The notes beneath the pieces are model-generated. The model saw only the letters and a program-made list of their open reading frames with translations. It was not told the DNA's origin and did no database searches. 64,000 nt of DNA. It comes from REEB481 sp044360435. Lineage in GTDB: Bacteria; Bacteroidota; Bacteroidia; NS11-12g; UBA955. The DNA lies in assembly GCA_044360435.1 (NCBI GenBank), contig JBIKKI010000001.1:1-64000 (forward strand), read 5' to 3'. Both the position numbers and the translations under genes were made by a program. This document shows, piece by piece, positions 42,174-49,605 of the stretch (its first letter is position 1; each line of letters starts with the position of its first letter).

Positions 42174-43489
42174 GGGGATTCAAAGATGCGGCATTGGGCT
42201 GGAAATGTATGTCGCTGGAACCGAAGTAAATCCAGGAATTCACGTTGGTTTTTCCTTGGCCAGGTGCGCCAGTTTCCACTGGAATATTGTATTTCCGCAT
42301 TGAACAAGCGAAGCTCTTTTCCCTCAAATAAGCCCATGTACCAAAAATGCGGCTGAAATGCGCTGATGTTTATTCCGGTTGCGCTGCGCGAAAACCCAAT
42401 GCTGTAGGTCATGGGCAAATGACACCACTTGAAAATGTCGTAAGCAATGAAATCGCCGGGAGAATACAGAATCAACCCGGTTTTGAGGTCTGCAGCATGT
42501 TGGTATTCGTAAAACTCCCAGGGCTGGGCATTGTGCGGGTGCGTTCCAATGATGAGGTCTGCACCCGTTTCTGCCATAATGCGTCGATAGTTCCGAATAA
42601 CATGATCTTGCGGAAAGGCTTGATATGCATTGCCTCCGTGCAGTGAAATCACCAGTACCTCCGCACCGGCGGCGCGCAGGGCTTTTGCTTCCTGCACAAT
42701 CGGGGTGAAATCGGCATTCGGAACATTTAATGAAATAAGGTTGGTGCTCCACGGAGCTTCTGCATTGGGTGGACAGGTATTTAAAGAGTACGTCCAGGCG
42801 GAAAACCCAAAAGAGATACCCTGCCTTTGTATCATGTGTTTTTCGGGATTGAACGCAGCTTCCCTTCGGGCGCCAACAGCCACAACACCTTTGGCATCCA
42901 GGAAGTCCAGGGTTGATGTTAAGCCTTCCGGACCCTGATCGTGCATGTGGTTGTTGGCCACGGAAAGTACATCATAGGATCCTTTTCCGCCGTTGGTGAA
43001 CACCTGCCACAGTTGTTCGTTTCCGTTGAAATACATGTTGTTCAACATCAGCTCCGGAACCCAAGCAGCCGGTTTGTTCAGATCCATGGGCGTTTCCAGA
43101 TTGGCAAAAACCACATCTGCTTCAAAAAACGAAACTGCATCTTCCCACAACCTGCTGGTATCGGCGTCCATCAACACTTTGTACGGCATCAAATCGCCAC
43201 CAACACTCATGGTACACTCGGCTTTACCGTCCAGGCGTGCAGCTTGTTTTCTGAAATGCGCTTCCTGTTCCGGGGTTTCTCCAGCCCAGTGCGGAAATGC
43301 ATAGTATTTATATCCGAAATAGAGCAGCGCTTTGCCATTGTAGGTTGCCGGATTCTCTTCAAAATTCCTGAGCGGGCGTTTCCAGGTGCGGTGCACGAAC
43401 ACATGCAGCAGGCAATACACAAAGCGAAGCAAACCGTTCACTAAAGCACCGATGTTGCTCAGTGAAACAACCGGATTAAAAAAGGCCAC
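42170..43489 (-). CDS. CapA family (PGA_cap) metallophosphatase-like protein
   Basis: 439 residues. An N-terminal hydrophobic segment (about 8-32) anchors it to the membrane. The CapA domain follows from about residue 93. Its metal-binding blocks are SVGGDLMPY, the FANLETP strand, SVANNHMHDQG, ISLHGGNAY and GTHPHNAQPWEFY. The family is named for CapA/PgsA, a component of poly-gamma-glutamate capsule synthesis, and members have a calcineurin-like fold. The start is GTG at 43489, with a TATTTTTG box 4 nt upstream. It is translationally coupled to the glycosyltransferase gene, pointing to surface polymer production. Confidence 0.87.
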   Translation of the reverse strand: MAFFNPVVSLSNIGALVNGLLRFVYCLLHVFVHRTWKRPLRNFEENPATYNGKALLYFGYKYYAFPHWAGETPEQEAHFRKQAARLDGKAECTMSVGGDLMPYKVLMDADTSRLWEDAVSFFEADVVFANLETPMDLNKPAAWVPELMLNNMYFNGNEQLWQVFTNGGKGSYDVLSVANNHMHDQGPEGLTSTLDFLDAKGVVAVGARREAAFNPEKHMIQRQGISFGFSAWTYSLNTCPPNAEAPWSTNLISLNVPNADFTPIVQEAKALRAAGAEVLVISLHGGNAYQAFPQDHVIRNYRRIMAETGADLIIGTHPHNAQPWEFYEYQHAADLKTGLILYSPGDFIAYDIFKWCHLPMTYSIGFSRSATGINISAFQPHFWYMGLFEGKELRLFNAEIQYSSGNWRTWPRKNQREFLDLLRFQRHTFPAQCRIFESP

Positions 43490-43493
43490 GGCT

Positions 43494-43501
43494 CAAAAAT
43501 A
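43494..43501 (-). promoter_or_regulatory. -7 box of capA-like gene (TATTTTTG)
   Basis: Exact TAnnTTTG on the minus strand, ending 4 nt before the GTG start at 43489. It lies in the 26-bp gap after the DUF3050 gene, so the operon may have an internal promoter. Confidence 0.5.
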
Positions 43502-43515
43502 CACGGCTGCAGCGA

Positions 43516-44340
43516 TTACAAGCGCGTCAATACAGCATCCCACAGGGCTTTTCGGTGCTGTAGTGCCTGTACTGAAGCGGTTGCCGCTTCTTGCCAACGC
43601 GCATCGTCATCGCCACAAAGCGCCTGAACCATATTCCAGGAAAGCGGTCCGTGGTGGTCGCCATCGACCTCAATATGTCGTTCCAGGTAATAGTTGAACA
43701 GCTCCAGTTCTTCCGGATGTTTGCTTTTGATTTCACGAATCAGTTCCATGAACATATCCGGAATCAAATCCTCTCGTCCAAAGGTGAACACCGCAGCCAG
43801 CACATGCACCTGCGCCTTTGTGGCCACATCCAGCGTGTAGCGAACAAAAGCGCGCACCTCTGCCGGAGTTTGCGCCACTTCAAACGCCGATTCCAGGCTT
43901 GCTCCTGAACACAGGCTTTCCAAAAACCGTTCAATACCCGAAGTGTCGGCACCGGCCTGCTTCATGGCTTTCAGGTAAAGTTCGAAATGACTGATGTGCC
44001 CGCCGTCGGGATCCACATCTGATTCTTCGCCCAAAACAATCTCATTAATGAAGAACCGTGTATCCGCATTTCCCTGGGGAAACCATGGCACATGCACACA
44101 GGTAAGTTTTGACTGAAGCGCCTTCAACAAACTCATAAAATCCCAAACTGCATAAACATGATGTTCCATCATCAGCCGAACGCCCTCTAGAGTTGCAATT
44201 CCGCGATACATCGGATGACCCGTAATCTCATTGCGCACACCCGCAGTGGCCGTCTTGATGAATTCCAGACGCATGGCCCCTGTTTCATTTTTCATGGCAA
44301 GAAAACAATCCATCTTGTTGTTAGGTTCATCCCAACTCAT
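43516..44340 (-). CDS. DUF3050 domain-containing protein
   Basis: 274 residues, mostly helical, filling the DUF3050 family. The signature HHVYAVWDFMSLLKALQ is present. So are the ISHFELYLKAM helix and the later VFTFGREDLIPDMF and ERHIEVDGDHHGPLSW blocks. Conserved histidines and glutamates suggest a metal or haem-oxygenase-like fold, but the function is unknown. No signal peptide. It lies 26 bp upstream of capA-like on the same strand and opposite rmuC. Confidence 0.8.
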   Translation of the reverse strand: MSWDEPNNKMDCFLAMKNETGAMRLEFIKTATAGVRNEITGHPMYRGIATLEGVRLMMEHHVYAVWDFMSLLKALQSKLTCVHVPWFPQGNADTRFFINEIVLGEESDVDPDGGHISHFELYLKAMKQAGADTSGIERFLESLCSGASLESAFEVAQTPAEVRAFVRYTLDVATKAQVHVLAAVFTFGREDLIPDMFMELIREIKSKHPEELELFNYYLERHIEVDGDHHGPLSWNMVQALCGDDDARWQEAATASVQALQHRKALWDAVLTRL

Positions 44341-44408
44341 TGATTTTCTTCAAGTTAAATGGGTTTTAAAAAATTGGGCTTGCCCACCTGGCACTTGGAC
44401 CGTGGAAT

Positions 44409-44416
44409 TATCTTTG
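44409..44416 (+). promoter_or_regulatory. -7 box of rmuC (TATCTTTG)
   Basis: Exact TAnnTTTG, 5 nt before the ATG at 44422. It makes the longer frame from 44359 unlikely. Confidence 0.5.
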
Positions 44417-44421
44417 TCGGT

Positions 44422-45624
44422 ATGGATATTTTAGCCCTTCTCGTTGGACTTGCGCTTGGTTTTTTACTTGCTTATGCGGTGCTTATGAACCGCAATCGCC
44501 AGCGCGATGTGGAGCAACAGGCCCTTCTTTCTGCTGCACAGGAGCGCATCAAAGGCCTCGAAGAAAAAGTTCAGGAACGAAATGAATTCTCCCAAAAACT
44601 GGAAAGCCAGTTGCGGGAAGCATTCGGACAAATTGCGCTCGATAACCTGCAAAACCAAAGCAAAGCTTTGCGGGATGAACACACAGAAACACTGAAACAC
44701 CTGCTGGATCCGGTGCGCACCAAGCTCACAGAGTTTGAAAAGCGGGTAAATGACACCCACGGAGAAAGTCAAAAAAGCGCCACAGAACTTAAAACACAAA
44801 TTGAACTGCTTACCAGGCTGAATCAACAAGTGACCGAAGAAACCCAAAACCTCACCAAAGCGCTGAAGGGTGATACCAAAAAACAGGGAAACTGGGGCGA
44901 AGTGATTCTGGAGCGGGTTCTGGAGCGTTCCGGCCTGACCAAGGGACAAGAATACGTAACACAGTTTCAAACAGAAAATCAATCTGGCGACACCATAAAG
45001 CCGGATGTGGTGATTCACCTTCCCGACCAGAAACACCTGATTGTAGATGCCAAGGTGAGTCTTACGGCATACGAAGCGTTCATGGCAGCCGAAAACGAAG
45101 CCGACCGCGAAAAGCATCTGAAAGCCCATATCGTTTCCATGCGCAGCCATGCAAAACTGCTTTCGGAGAAGAATTACCCCAGCGGAAACGGCCTGAATGC
45201 TCCGGAGTTTGTGTTGATGTTTGTTCCTATTGAATCTTCATTTGCGCTGGCAGTTCAGGGCGATGTAGACCTGTTCACCTACGCCTGGGATTTGCGCATT
45301 GTGATTGTAAGTCCAAGCACCTTGCTGGCCACGCTCCGCACAGTTGCCAGCATCTGGAAACAGGAAAATCAAAACAAAAACGCCTTGGAAATTGCCAAGA
45401 AAGCCGGCGATCTCTATGATAAGTTCACAGGATTTGCCGATGATTTGATCAAGGTGGGAAGACAGATGGATACCGCCAAAGACACCTATTCCGATGCCAT
45501 GAAAAAACTGGTTGACGGCACCGGAAACCTGGTAAAACGTGTAGAAGAACTGAAGAAAATGGGCGCCAAAGCCAGTAAAAACATCAACCCTGATTTGCTG
45601 GGCCGCGCGCTGGACAAGGAATAA
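44422..45624 (+). CDS. rmuC: DNA recombination protein RmuC
   Basis: 400 residues. An N-terminal membrane helix (MDILALLVGLALGFLLAYAVL) is followed by a coiled coil (about 30-150). The nuclease-like RmuC domain contains GNWGEVILERVLERSGL, the KPDVVIHLPDQKHLIVDAKVSLTAYE core and PSTLLATLRTVASIWKQE. The domain belongs to the PD-(D/E)xK group and limits DNA inversions at repeats in E. coli. The start is fixed by the membrane helix and by the -7 box 5 nt upstream. Confidence 0.93.
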   Translation: MDILALLVGLALGFLLAYAVLMNRNRQRDVEQQALLSAAQERIKGLEEKVQERNEFSQKLESQLREAFGQIALDNLQNQSKALRDEHTETLKHLLDPVRTKLTEFEKRVNDTHGESQKSATELKTQIELLTRLNQQVTEETQNLTKALKGDTKKQGNWGEVILERVLERSGLTKGQEYVTQFQTENQSGDTIKPDVVIHLPDQKHLIVDAKVSLTAYEAFMAAENEADREKHLKAHIVSMRSHAKLLSEKNYPSGNGLNAPEFVLMFVPIESSFALAVQGDVDLFTYAWDLRIVIVSPSTLLATLRTVASIWKQENQNKNALEIAKKAGDLYDKFTGFADDLIKVGRQMDTAKDTYSDAMKKLVDGTGNLVKRVEELKKMGAKASKNINPDLLGRALDKE

Positions 45625-47109
45625 TCAGGATACCGGAATCTGCAGACGCACTTTAAGCCGCTGCACGCGCTGGGCCATTTCCACAAGTTTTTCCGGATTC
45701 ATGCGCTTCAGCGATGCAATGGGAATCGCCATGCGCGGATTTTTTTGCAGTGCCTCCGCATGCTTCTGGATGAACATCCAATAAAGCGCATCCCACTCCT
45801 CACACCAGGCTGATTTTTGAAAATGCCCCATTTTCCTCAGGTATGCAGAACCTGACACATAGGGTTTGGTAACCATTCCCCCGAAATCGGCATATTGACT
45901 CATGCCATACACATTGGGAACCATCACCCAATCGTATGCATCGATGAACAGTTCCATGAACCACTGATATACCGCGTCGGGATGAATACCCAGAAGCAGC
46001 ATCAGGTTTCCGTGAATCATGAGCCGTTCAATGTGGTGGCTGTATGCGGTATGCCGCAAACGGCTCAGGGATTCATCAAAGGGATAAATCCCGGTTGTGC
46101 CGCTGTACATCGCCTCCGGCATTGGCGCAAACAGTTGCAGGGCGTTCGCTGTGCGCATCTTGTTTCCTGATTTGTGGTAAACGGCGCGTACAAATTCTCG
46201 CCAACCCAAAACCTGCCGCACAAAACCTTCTAAAGAAGGCAAGGGAATATTTTCTGCAGCGGCGGCATTCAGGGCACGGTCAAGAACCTGATCTGGCGTG
46301 AGCAATCCGATGTTCAGCAACGGACTGATTACCGAATGGAACATGAACGATTGACCGGGAAGCATCGCATCCTGATACCTTCCAAAGTTCATAAACCGCT
46401 GTTGCAGAAACGCATCCAGCCAGATTTCTGCTGCCTCATGTGTGACCGGATATTCCCAATCATCCAGCAAACCGGGGTTGTTTGGAAACTCTTCCAAAGT
46501 GCTTTGAATGGCCGCTTTAACGATGGCGTCCTCGGATACTTCGGGCAATGGCGGAATGTATAAACCCTGAGGCGTTTTTTCTCGGTTTTCCACATCGTAT
46601 GTCCAGGAGCCGCCAAGCGGTTTTCCCTGTGCATCGGTCAATATTCCGAGTTTCTTGCGAAAGTGAATGTACCAGCTGGTTTGGTGTGTTTTGTGCTCGT
46701 CAAGCCACGCAAGGGCCTCCGCTTGGGGAATCATGAAACCCGGGTTTGCGTATAGCACCAGACGGATACCATTGCGCGCGGATGCGCTTTCCAGACGCCG
46801 CTTCAACAGATAGTCATCCGGATCGGCAAGGTGCACCTCCCGAACACCCTGCCGGAACAAAAGCTGCATCAAACCCCTTGTTTCTGCCGCTGCGGACCAT
46901 GCCGAAACGCGGTGAACTGTATATCCTTGCAACTGCAACTGCCTTTCCTTTGCCGCCATGGTGGCACGGTGAAAAGCAATTTTCTTTTTGTGGAAGGAAT
47001 ACTGCCTGAAGAACAACACATCTTCCACCATCCAAACATCCCGGCCTCTGGATAAAGCAGGATGCACAGCATAAAGCTGGTGCGGATAGATGAGGGTTAC
47101 CGCATTCAT
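45625..47109 (-). CDS. Cryptochrome/photolyase, Fe-S-family type but without the cluster cysteines
   Basis: 494 residues, aligned by eye with the prokaryotic (6-4) photolyase family (PhrB/FeS-BCP). The N-terminal Rossmann domain begins NAVTLIYPHQLYAVHP. The C-terminal FAD-binding helices include HHIERLMIHGNLMLLLG, FIDAYDWVMVPNVYGMSQYAD and WDALYWMFIQKH. Family members bind FAD and a [4Fe-4S] cluster held by four cysteines. This protein has one cysteine in total (C436), so no such cluster can form. It may repair UV photoproducts or serve as a light sensor; the sequence cannot decide. The start ATG overlaps the stop of the DUF2256 gene by 4 nt. Confidence 0.85.
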   Translation of the reverse strand: MNAVTLIYPHQLYAVHPALSRGRDVWMVEDVLFFRQYSFHKKKIAFHRATMAAKERQLQLQGYTVHRVSAWSAAAETRGLMQLLFRQGVREVHLADPDDYLLKRRLESASARNGIRLVLYANPGFMIPQAEALAWLDEHKTHQTSWYIHFRKKLGILTDAQGKPLGGSWTYDVENREKTPQGLYIPPLPEVSEDAIVKAAIQSTLEEFPNNPGLLDDWEYPVTHEAAEIWLDAFLQQRFMNFGRYQDAMLPGQSFMFHSVISPLLNIGLLTPDQVLDRALNAAAAENIPLPSLEGFVRQVLGWREFVRAVYHKSGNKMRTANALQLFAPMPEAMYSGTTGIYPFDESLSRLRHTAYSHHIERLMIHGNLMLLLGIHPDAVYQWFMELFIDAYDWVMVPNVYGMSQYADFGGMVTKPYVSGSAYLRKMGHFQKSAWCEEWDALYWMFIQKHAEALQKNPRMAIPIASLKRMNPEKLVEMAQRVQRLKVRLQIPVS

Positions 47110-47276
47110 GCCGACTGGGTTTTTGATTGACGCGTGTTCTTTGATTCGTTCCGGCAGCGGTCACTGCAATAAAGAACCGTTGGCCAGTCGCGCTCCCATT
47201 TCTTCCTCCATGAGAAAGGTCTGTTACAGTTGATGCAGACCTTTTCAGGCAAATCTGATTTCCGCCGCATGCGCAT
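47106..47276 (-). CDS. DUF2256 zinc-ribbon small protein
   Basis: 56 codons, not long enough for most gene callers. Conceptual translation: MRMRRKSDLPEKVCINCNRP, then FSWRKKWERDW, VLYCSDRCR and a polar tail. The CxxC pair at 14 and 17 and the CxxxC pair at 37 and 41 form a likely zinc ribbon. The central FSWRKKW block is the signature of DUF2256. From memory, this family is often found beside or fused to photolyase/cryptochrome genes. Its TGA overlaps the photolyase ATG, and it begins 21 nt after the O-methyltransferase stop. A second ATG (47270) would remove two residues. Confidence 0.8.
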   Translation of the reverse strand: MRMRRKSDLPEKVCINCNRPFSWRKKWERDWPTVLYCSDRCRNESKNTRQSKTQSA

Positions 47277-47297
47277 AGGAAAACAACAAGAAGGCGT

Positions 47298-47957
47298 TCA
47301 GCTTGTTTCGTTTTTTTTTCGTGCCAGACTTAGCCCGTCGCGAAATGGCAGCACAAACACATCCATCTGCGGATGACTTGCCAGGGTTTTGTTAAAGACA
47401 TCGATGGCTTTCGTATCGCGGTCTTTTTCAAGCTGTTTTGGGTCGAGCACTTTACCACTCCACAAGGTGTTGTCGGCGATAAGCAACCCACCCGATCTGA
47501 GCATGGGAATCAGGCAATCCAGGTATTCCGGATAACGGGATTTATCCGCATCTAAAAAAACCAAATCAAACTGCAGGTTTTGGTGCTGTTTCAGCCATTC
47601 CATCGCATCCTGAATTACCGGTTCAATGTGCGACGCATAAGGAGAAGCCGTGATGTTCTCGCGAATGCTGCGCTCCAGTTCCGGATCTTCTTCCAGGGTA
47701 ATGAGTTTCCCACCCGGGGCCAAACCCTCGGCCAGACACATGGCTGCGTAACCTGTAAAGGTTCCGATTTCCAGCGCCAGGACCGGTTTAATGAATCCGC
47801 TGAGCATGGACAGCATCCGACCCTGAAGATGCCCGCTCAGCATCCGGGGATTGATCTGTTTCAGGTGGGTATTTCGCACGCATCTGCGGAGCCATTCGGG
47901 CTCAGGACTGCTGTGAGATTCACAATAATCGGCGAGGGCCTGTTCATGGACATTCAT
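47298..47957 (-). CDS. SAM-dependent O-methyltransferase (catechol/caffeoyl-CoA type)
   Basis: 219 residues. The Rossmann methyltransferase motif ALEIGTFTGYAAMCLAEGL binds SAM. Conserved blocks are ITLEEDPELE, DLVFLDADKSRYPEYLD and LIADNTLWSGKV, where the D-A-D and D-N residues bind the divalent cation. It belongs to the class that methylates catechol-like hydroxyls; the substrate here is unknown. The start ATG is preceded by TACATTTG at 8 nt. It heads the unit O-methyltransferase, DUF2256, photolyase. Confidence 0.9.
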   Translation of the reverse strand: MNVHEQALADYCESHSSPEPEWLRRCVRNTHLKQINPRMLSGHLQGRMLSMLSGFIKPVLALEIGTFTGYAAMCLAEGLAPGGKLITLEEDPELERSIRENITASPYASHIEPVIQDAMEWLKQHQNLQFDLVFLDADKSRYPEYLDCLIPMLRSGGLLIADNTLWSGKVLDPKQLEKDRDTKAIDVFNKTLASHPQMDVFVLPFRDGLSLARKKNETS

Positions 47958-47965
47958 TGGTGCTT

Positions 47966-47973
47966 CAAATGTA
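47966..47973 (-). promoter_or_regulatory. -7 box of O-methyltransferase/DUF2256/photolyase unit (TACATTTG)
   Basis: Exact TAnnTTTG on the minus strand, 8 nt before the ATG at 47957. Confidence 0.5.
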
Positions 47974-48062
47974 TCTCCGAAAGAATGTTTTGCATTTTTA
48001 ACTGTGCAGTAGGGTGGCTTGGACCAAAAACAAAGCTTTCTTTTTTAATCATGAATGGTTTA

Positions 48063-48070
48063 TATATTCG
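48063..48070 (+). promoter_or_regulatory. -7 box of DUF2795 gene (TATATTCG)
   Basis: TAnnTTCG variant, 18 nt before the ATG at 48089. Confidence 0.4.
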
Positions 48071-48088
48071 CGGAAAATAGATTCTACT

Positions 48089-48310
48089 ATGTACTGGACA
48101 CTTGAACTGGTTAGTTGGCTTGACGATGCGCCATGGCCCGCGACCAAGGATGAGTTGATTGATTACGCCATCCGTTCCGGAGCACCCCTGGAAGTGATTG
48201 AAAACCTTCAGGAGCTGGAAGACGATGGTGAGCCCTACGAGAGCATTGAAGAAATTTGGAGTGATTATCCTACCAACGATGATTACTTCTTCAATGAAGA
48301 CGAACTGTAG
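48089..48310 (+). CDS. Small acidic DUF2795 protein
   Basis: 73 residues, strongly acidic at the C-terminus. The DUF2795 core WPATKDELIDYAIRSGAPLEV is followed by IENLQELEDDGEPYESIEEIW. The aromatic DYPTNDDYFFNEDEL tail is typical of the Bacteroidota members. Function unknown. The frame is open to 48014, but a promoter box and the usual MYWTLELV opening place the start at 48089. Confidence 0.85.
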   Translation: MYWTLELVSWLDDAPWPATKDELIDYAIRSGAPLEVIENLQELEDDGEPYESIEEIWSDYPTNDDYFFNEDEL

Positions 48311-48368
48311 CGGTTGTTTACCCTGTTGTAACGGTGTTTTTGGTGTCTGATCACTCAATCAGCACGCA

Positions 48369-49553
48369 TCATATTATTGCCTGTTTTAAGTGTTTCAATT
48401 CCTTCAGGATGGCATCCTGAAGCTGTTGCGTGTTTGTTTTTTCTGAAGCAGAAATAAACACTACCGGATGGTGTTCTTTAGCAATCCAACTGCTTTCAAA
48501 ATCTTCAAGGCTCATGGTTTCTAAACCAAAATCGTCTTTCGGTGCAACGTAGGAATCGATTTTATTGAAGACCAACAAAACCGGTTTTTTTCCGGCGCCA
48601 ATTTCGTTCAGTGTTTCTTTCACCACTTCCATTTGCTTCTCGAAATGCGGACTTCCGGCGTCTACCACATGCAATAAAAGGTCGGCTTCCAACACTTCAG
48701 ACAAGGTGCTTTTGAAACTTTCTATGAGCTCGTGAGGCAACTTCCTGATAAACCCAACAGTATCGCTCAACAAACAGGAGCTGATATTCCCGTTGCTGTC
48801 CATAGGATCCCACTTTCTTACCGTGGTATCCAGGGTGGCGAACAGTTTGTTCTCAGCCAGGATATCGGCTTTGGTCAGCAGGTTCATGATGGTACTTTTT
48901 CCCACGTTGGTGTAGCCCACAAGCGCTATTCTGGGTTTCGAGCTGCGACCCTTCCGCTGCACCGCAGCCTGACCTTCAATGTTCTTTAAGCGTTCCTTCA
49001 ACACCTGAATCTGATTCCGCAGCGCACGACGGTCGGTTTCAATTTCCTGTTCACCGGGACCGCGCATACCAATGCCACCCTTTTGTTTGCTCAGATGCGT
49101 CCACATGCGGGTAAGGCGCGGCAACAGGTAATGGTTTTGTGCCAGCGCAACCTGCCATTTGGCCTGAGCTGTTTGGGCATTTTGGGCGAAGATGTGAAGG
49201 ATCAGGTTGCTGCGGTCCAGGATTTTCACGTCTTTGAGTTCGCCCTCCAGATTCCTGATTTGTGCCGGACTCAGCTCGTCGTCGAAAACAACCATATCCG
49301 CTTTGTGTTCCGCCACAAAAGCAACGATTTCCTCCAGTTTTCCAGAGCCTACATACGTTTTTGACGATGGTCTGTCCAGCTTTTGGATGAAGCGTCCGAT
49401 GGTTTTCGCGCCGGCTGTATGTACCAGCAACGCCAACTCATCCAGATATTCCTCGGCACTGTATTCATCGTTGGATTGCTTGATGGAAACAGCCACCAAT
49501 ACCGCTGTTTCCGGTTCGTGATCGCGTACAAACTGTGTTTTATTTCTGCGCAT
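48369..49553 (-). CDS. hflX: GTPase HflX
   Basis: 394 residues. The N-terminal HflX domain contains VFDDELSPAQIRNLE and the RMWTHLSKQKGGIGMRGPGEQEIETDRR block. The G domain follows, with P-loop GYTNVGKST, switch DTVGFIRKLPHELIESFKSTL and NKID. HflX binds the 50S subunit and splits stalled or stressed ribosomes. The ATG at 49553 is preceded by TAACTTTG at 7 nt. Divergent from the secreted protein gene across 52 bp. Confidence 0.96.
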   Translation of the reverse strand: MRRNKTQFVRDHEPETAVLVAVSIKQSNDEYSAEEYLDELALLVHTAGAKTIGRFIQKLDRPSSKTYVGSGKLEEIVAFVAEHKADMVVFDDELSPAQIRNLEGELKDVKILDRSNLILHIFAQNAQTAQAKWQVALAQNHYLLPRLTRMWTHLSKQKGGIGMRGPGEQEIETDRRALRNQIQVLKERLKNIEGQAAVQRKGRSSKPRIALVGYTNVGKSTIMNLLTKADILAENKLFATLDTTVRKWDPMDSNGNISSCLLSDTVGFIRKLPHELIESFKSTLSEVLEADLLLHVVDAGSPHFEKQMEVVKETLNEIGAGKKPVLLVFNKIDSYVAPKDDFGLETMSLEDFESSWIAKEHHPVVFISASEKTNTQQLQDAILKELKHLKQAII

Positions 49554-49560
49554 GCCCGCG

Positions 49561-49568
49561 CAAAGTTA
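49561..49568 (-). promoter_or_regulatory. -7 box of hflX (TAACTTTG)
   Basis: Exact TAnnTTTG on the minus strand, 7 nt before the hflX ATG. Confidence 0.5.
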
Positions 49569-49583
49569 GTTGCTGCCCGTGCC

Positions 49584-49591
49584 TATCTTTG
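49584..49591 (+). promoter_or_regulatory. -7 box of secreted protein gene (TATCTTTG)
   Basis: Exact TAnnTTTG, 14 nt before the ATG at 49606 and 15 nt from the divergent hflX box. Confidence 0.5.
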
Positions 49592-49605
49592 TTCTATTGG
49601 TGGCC

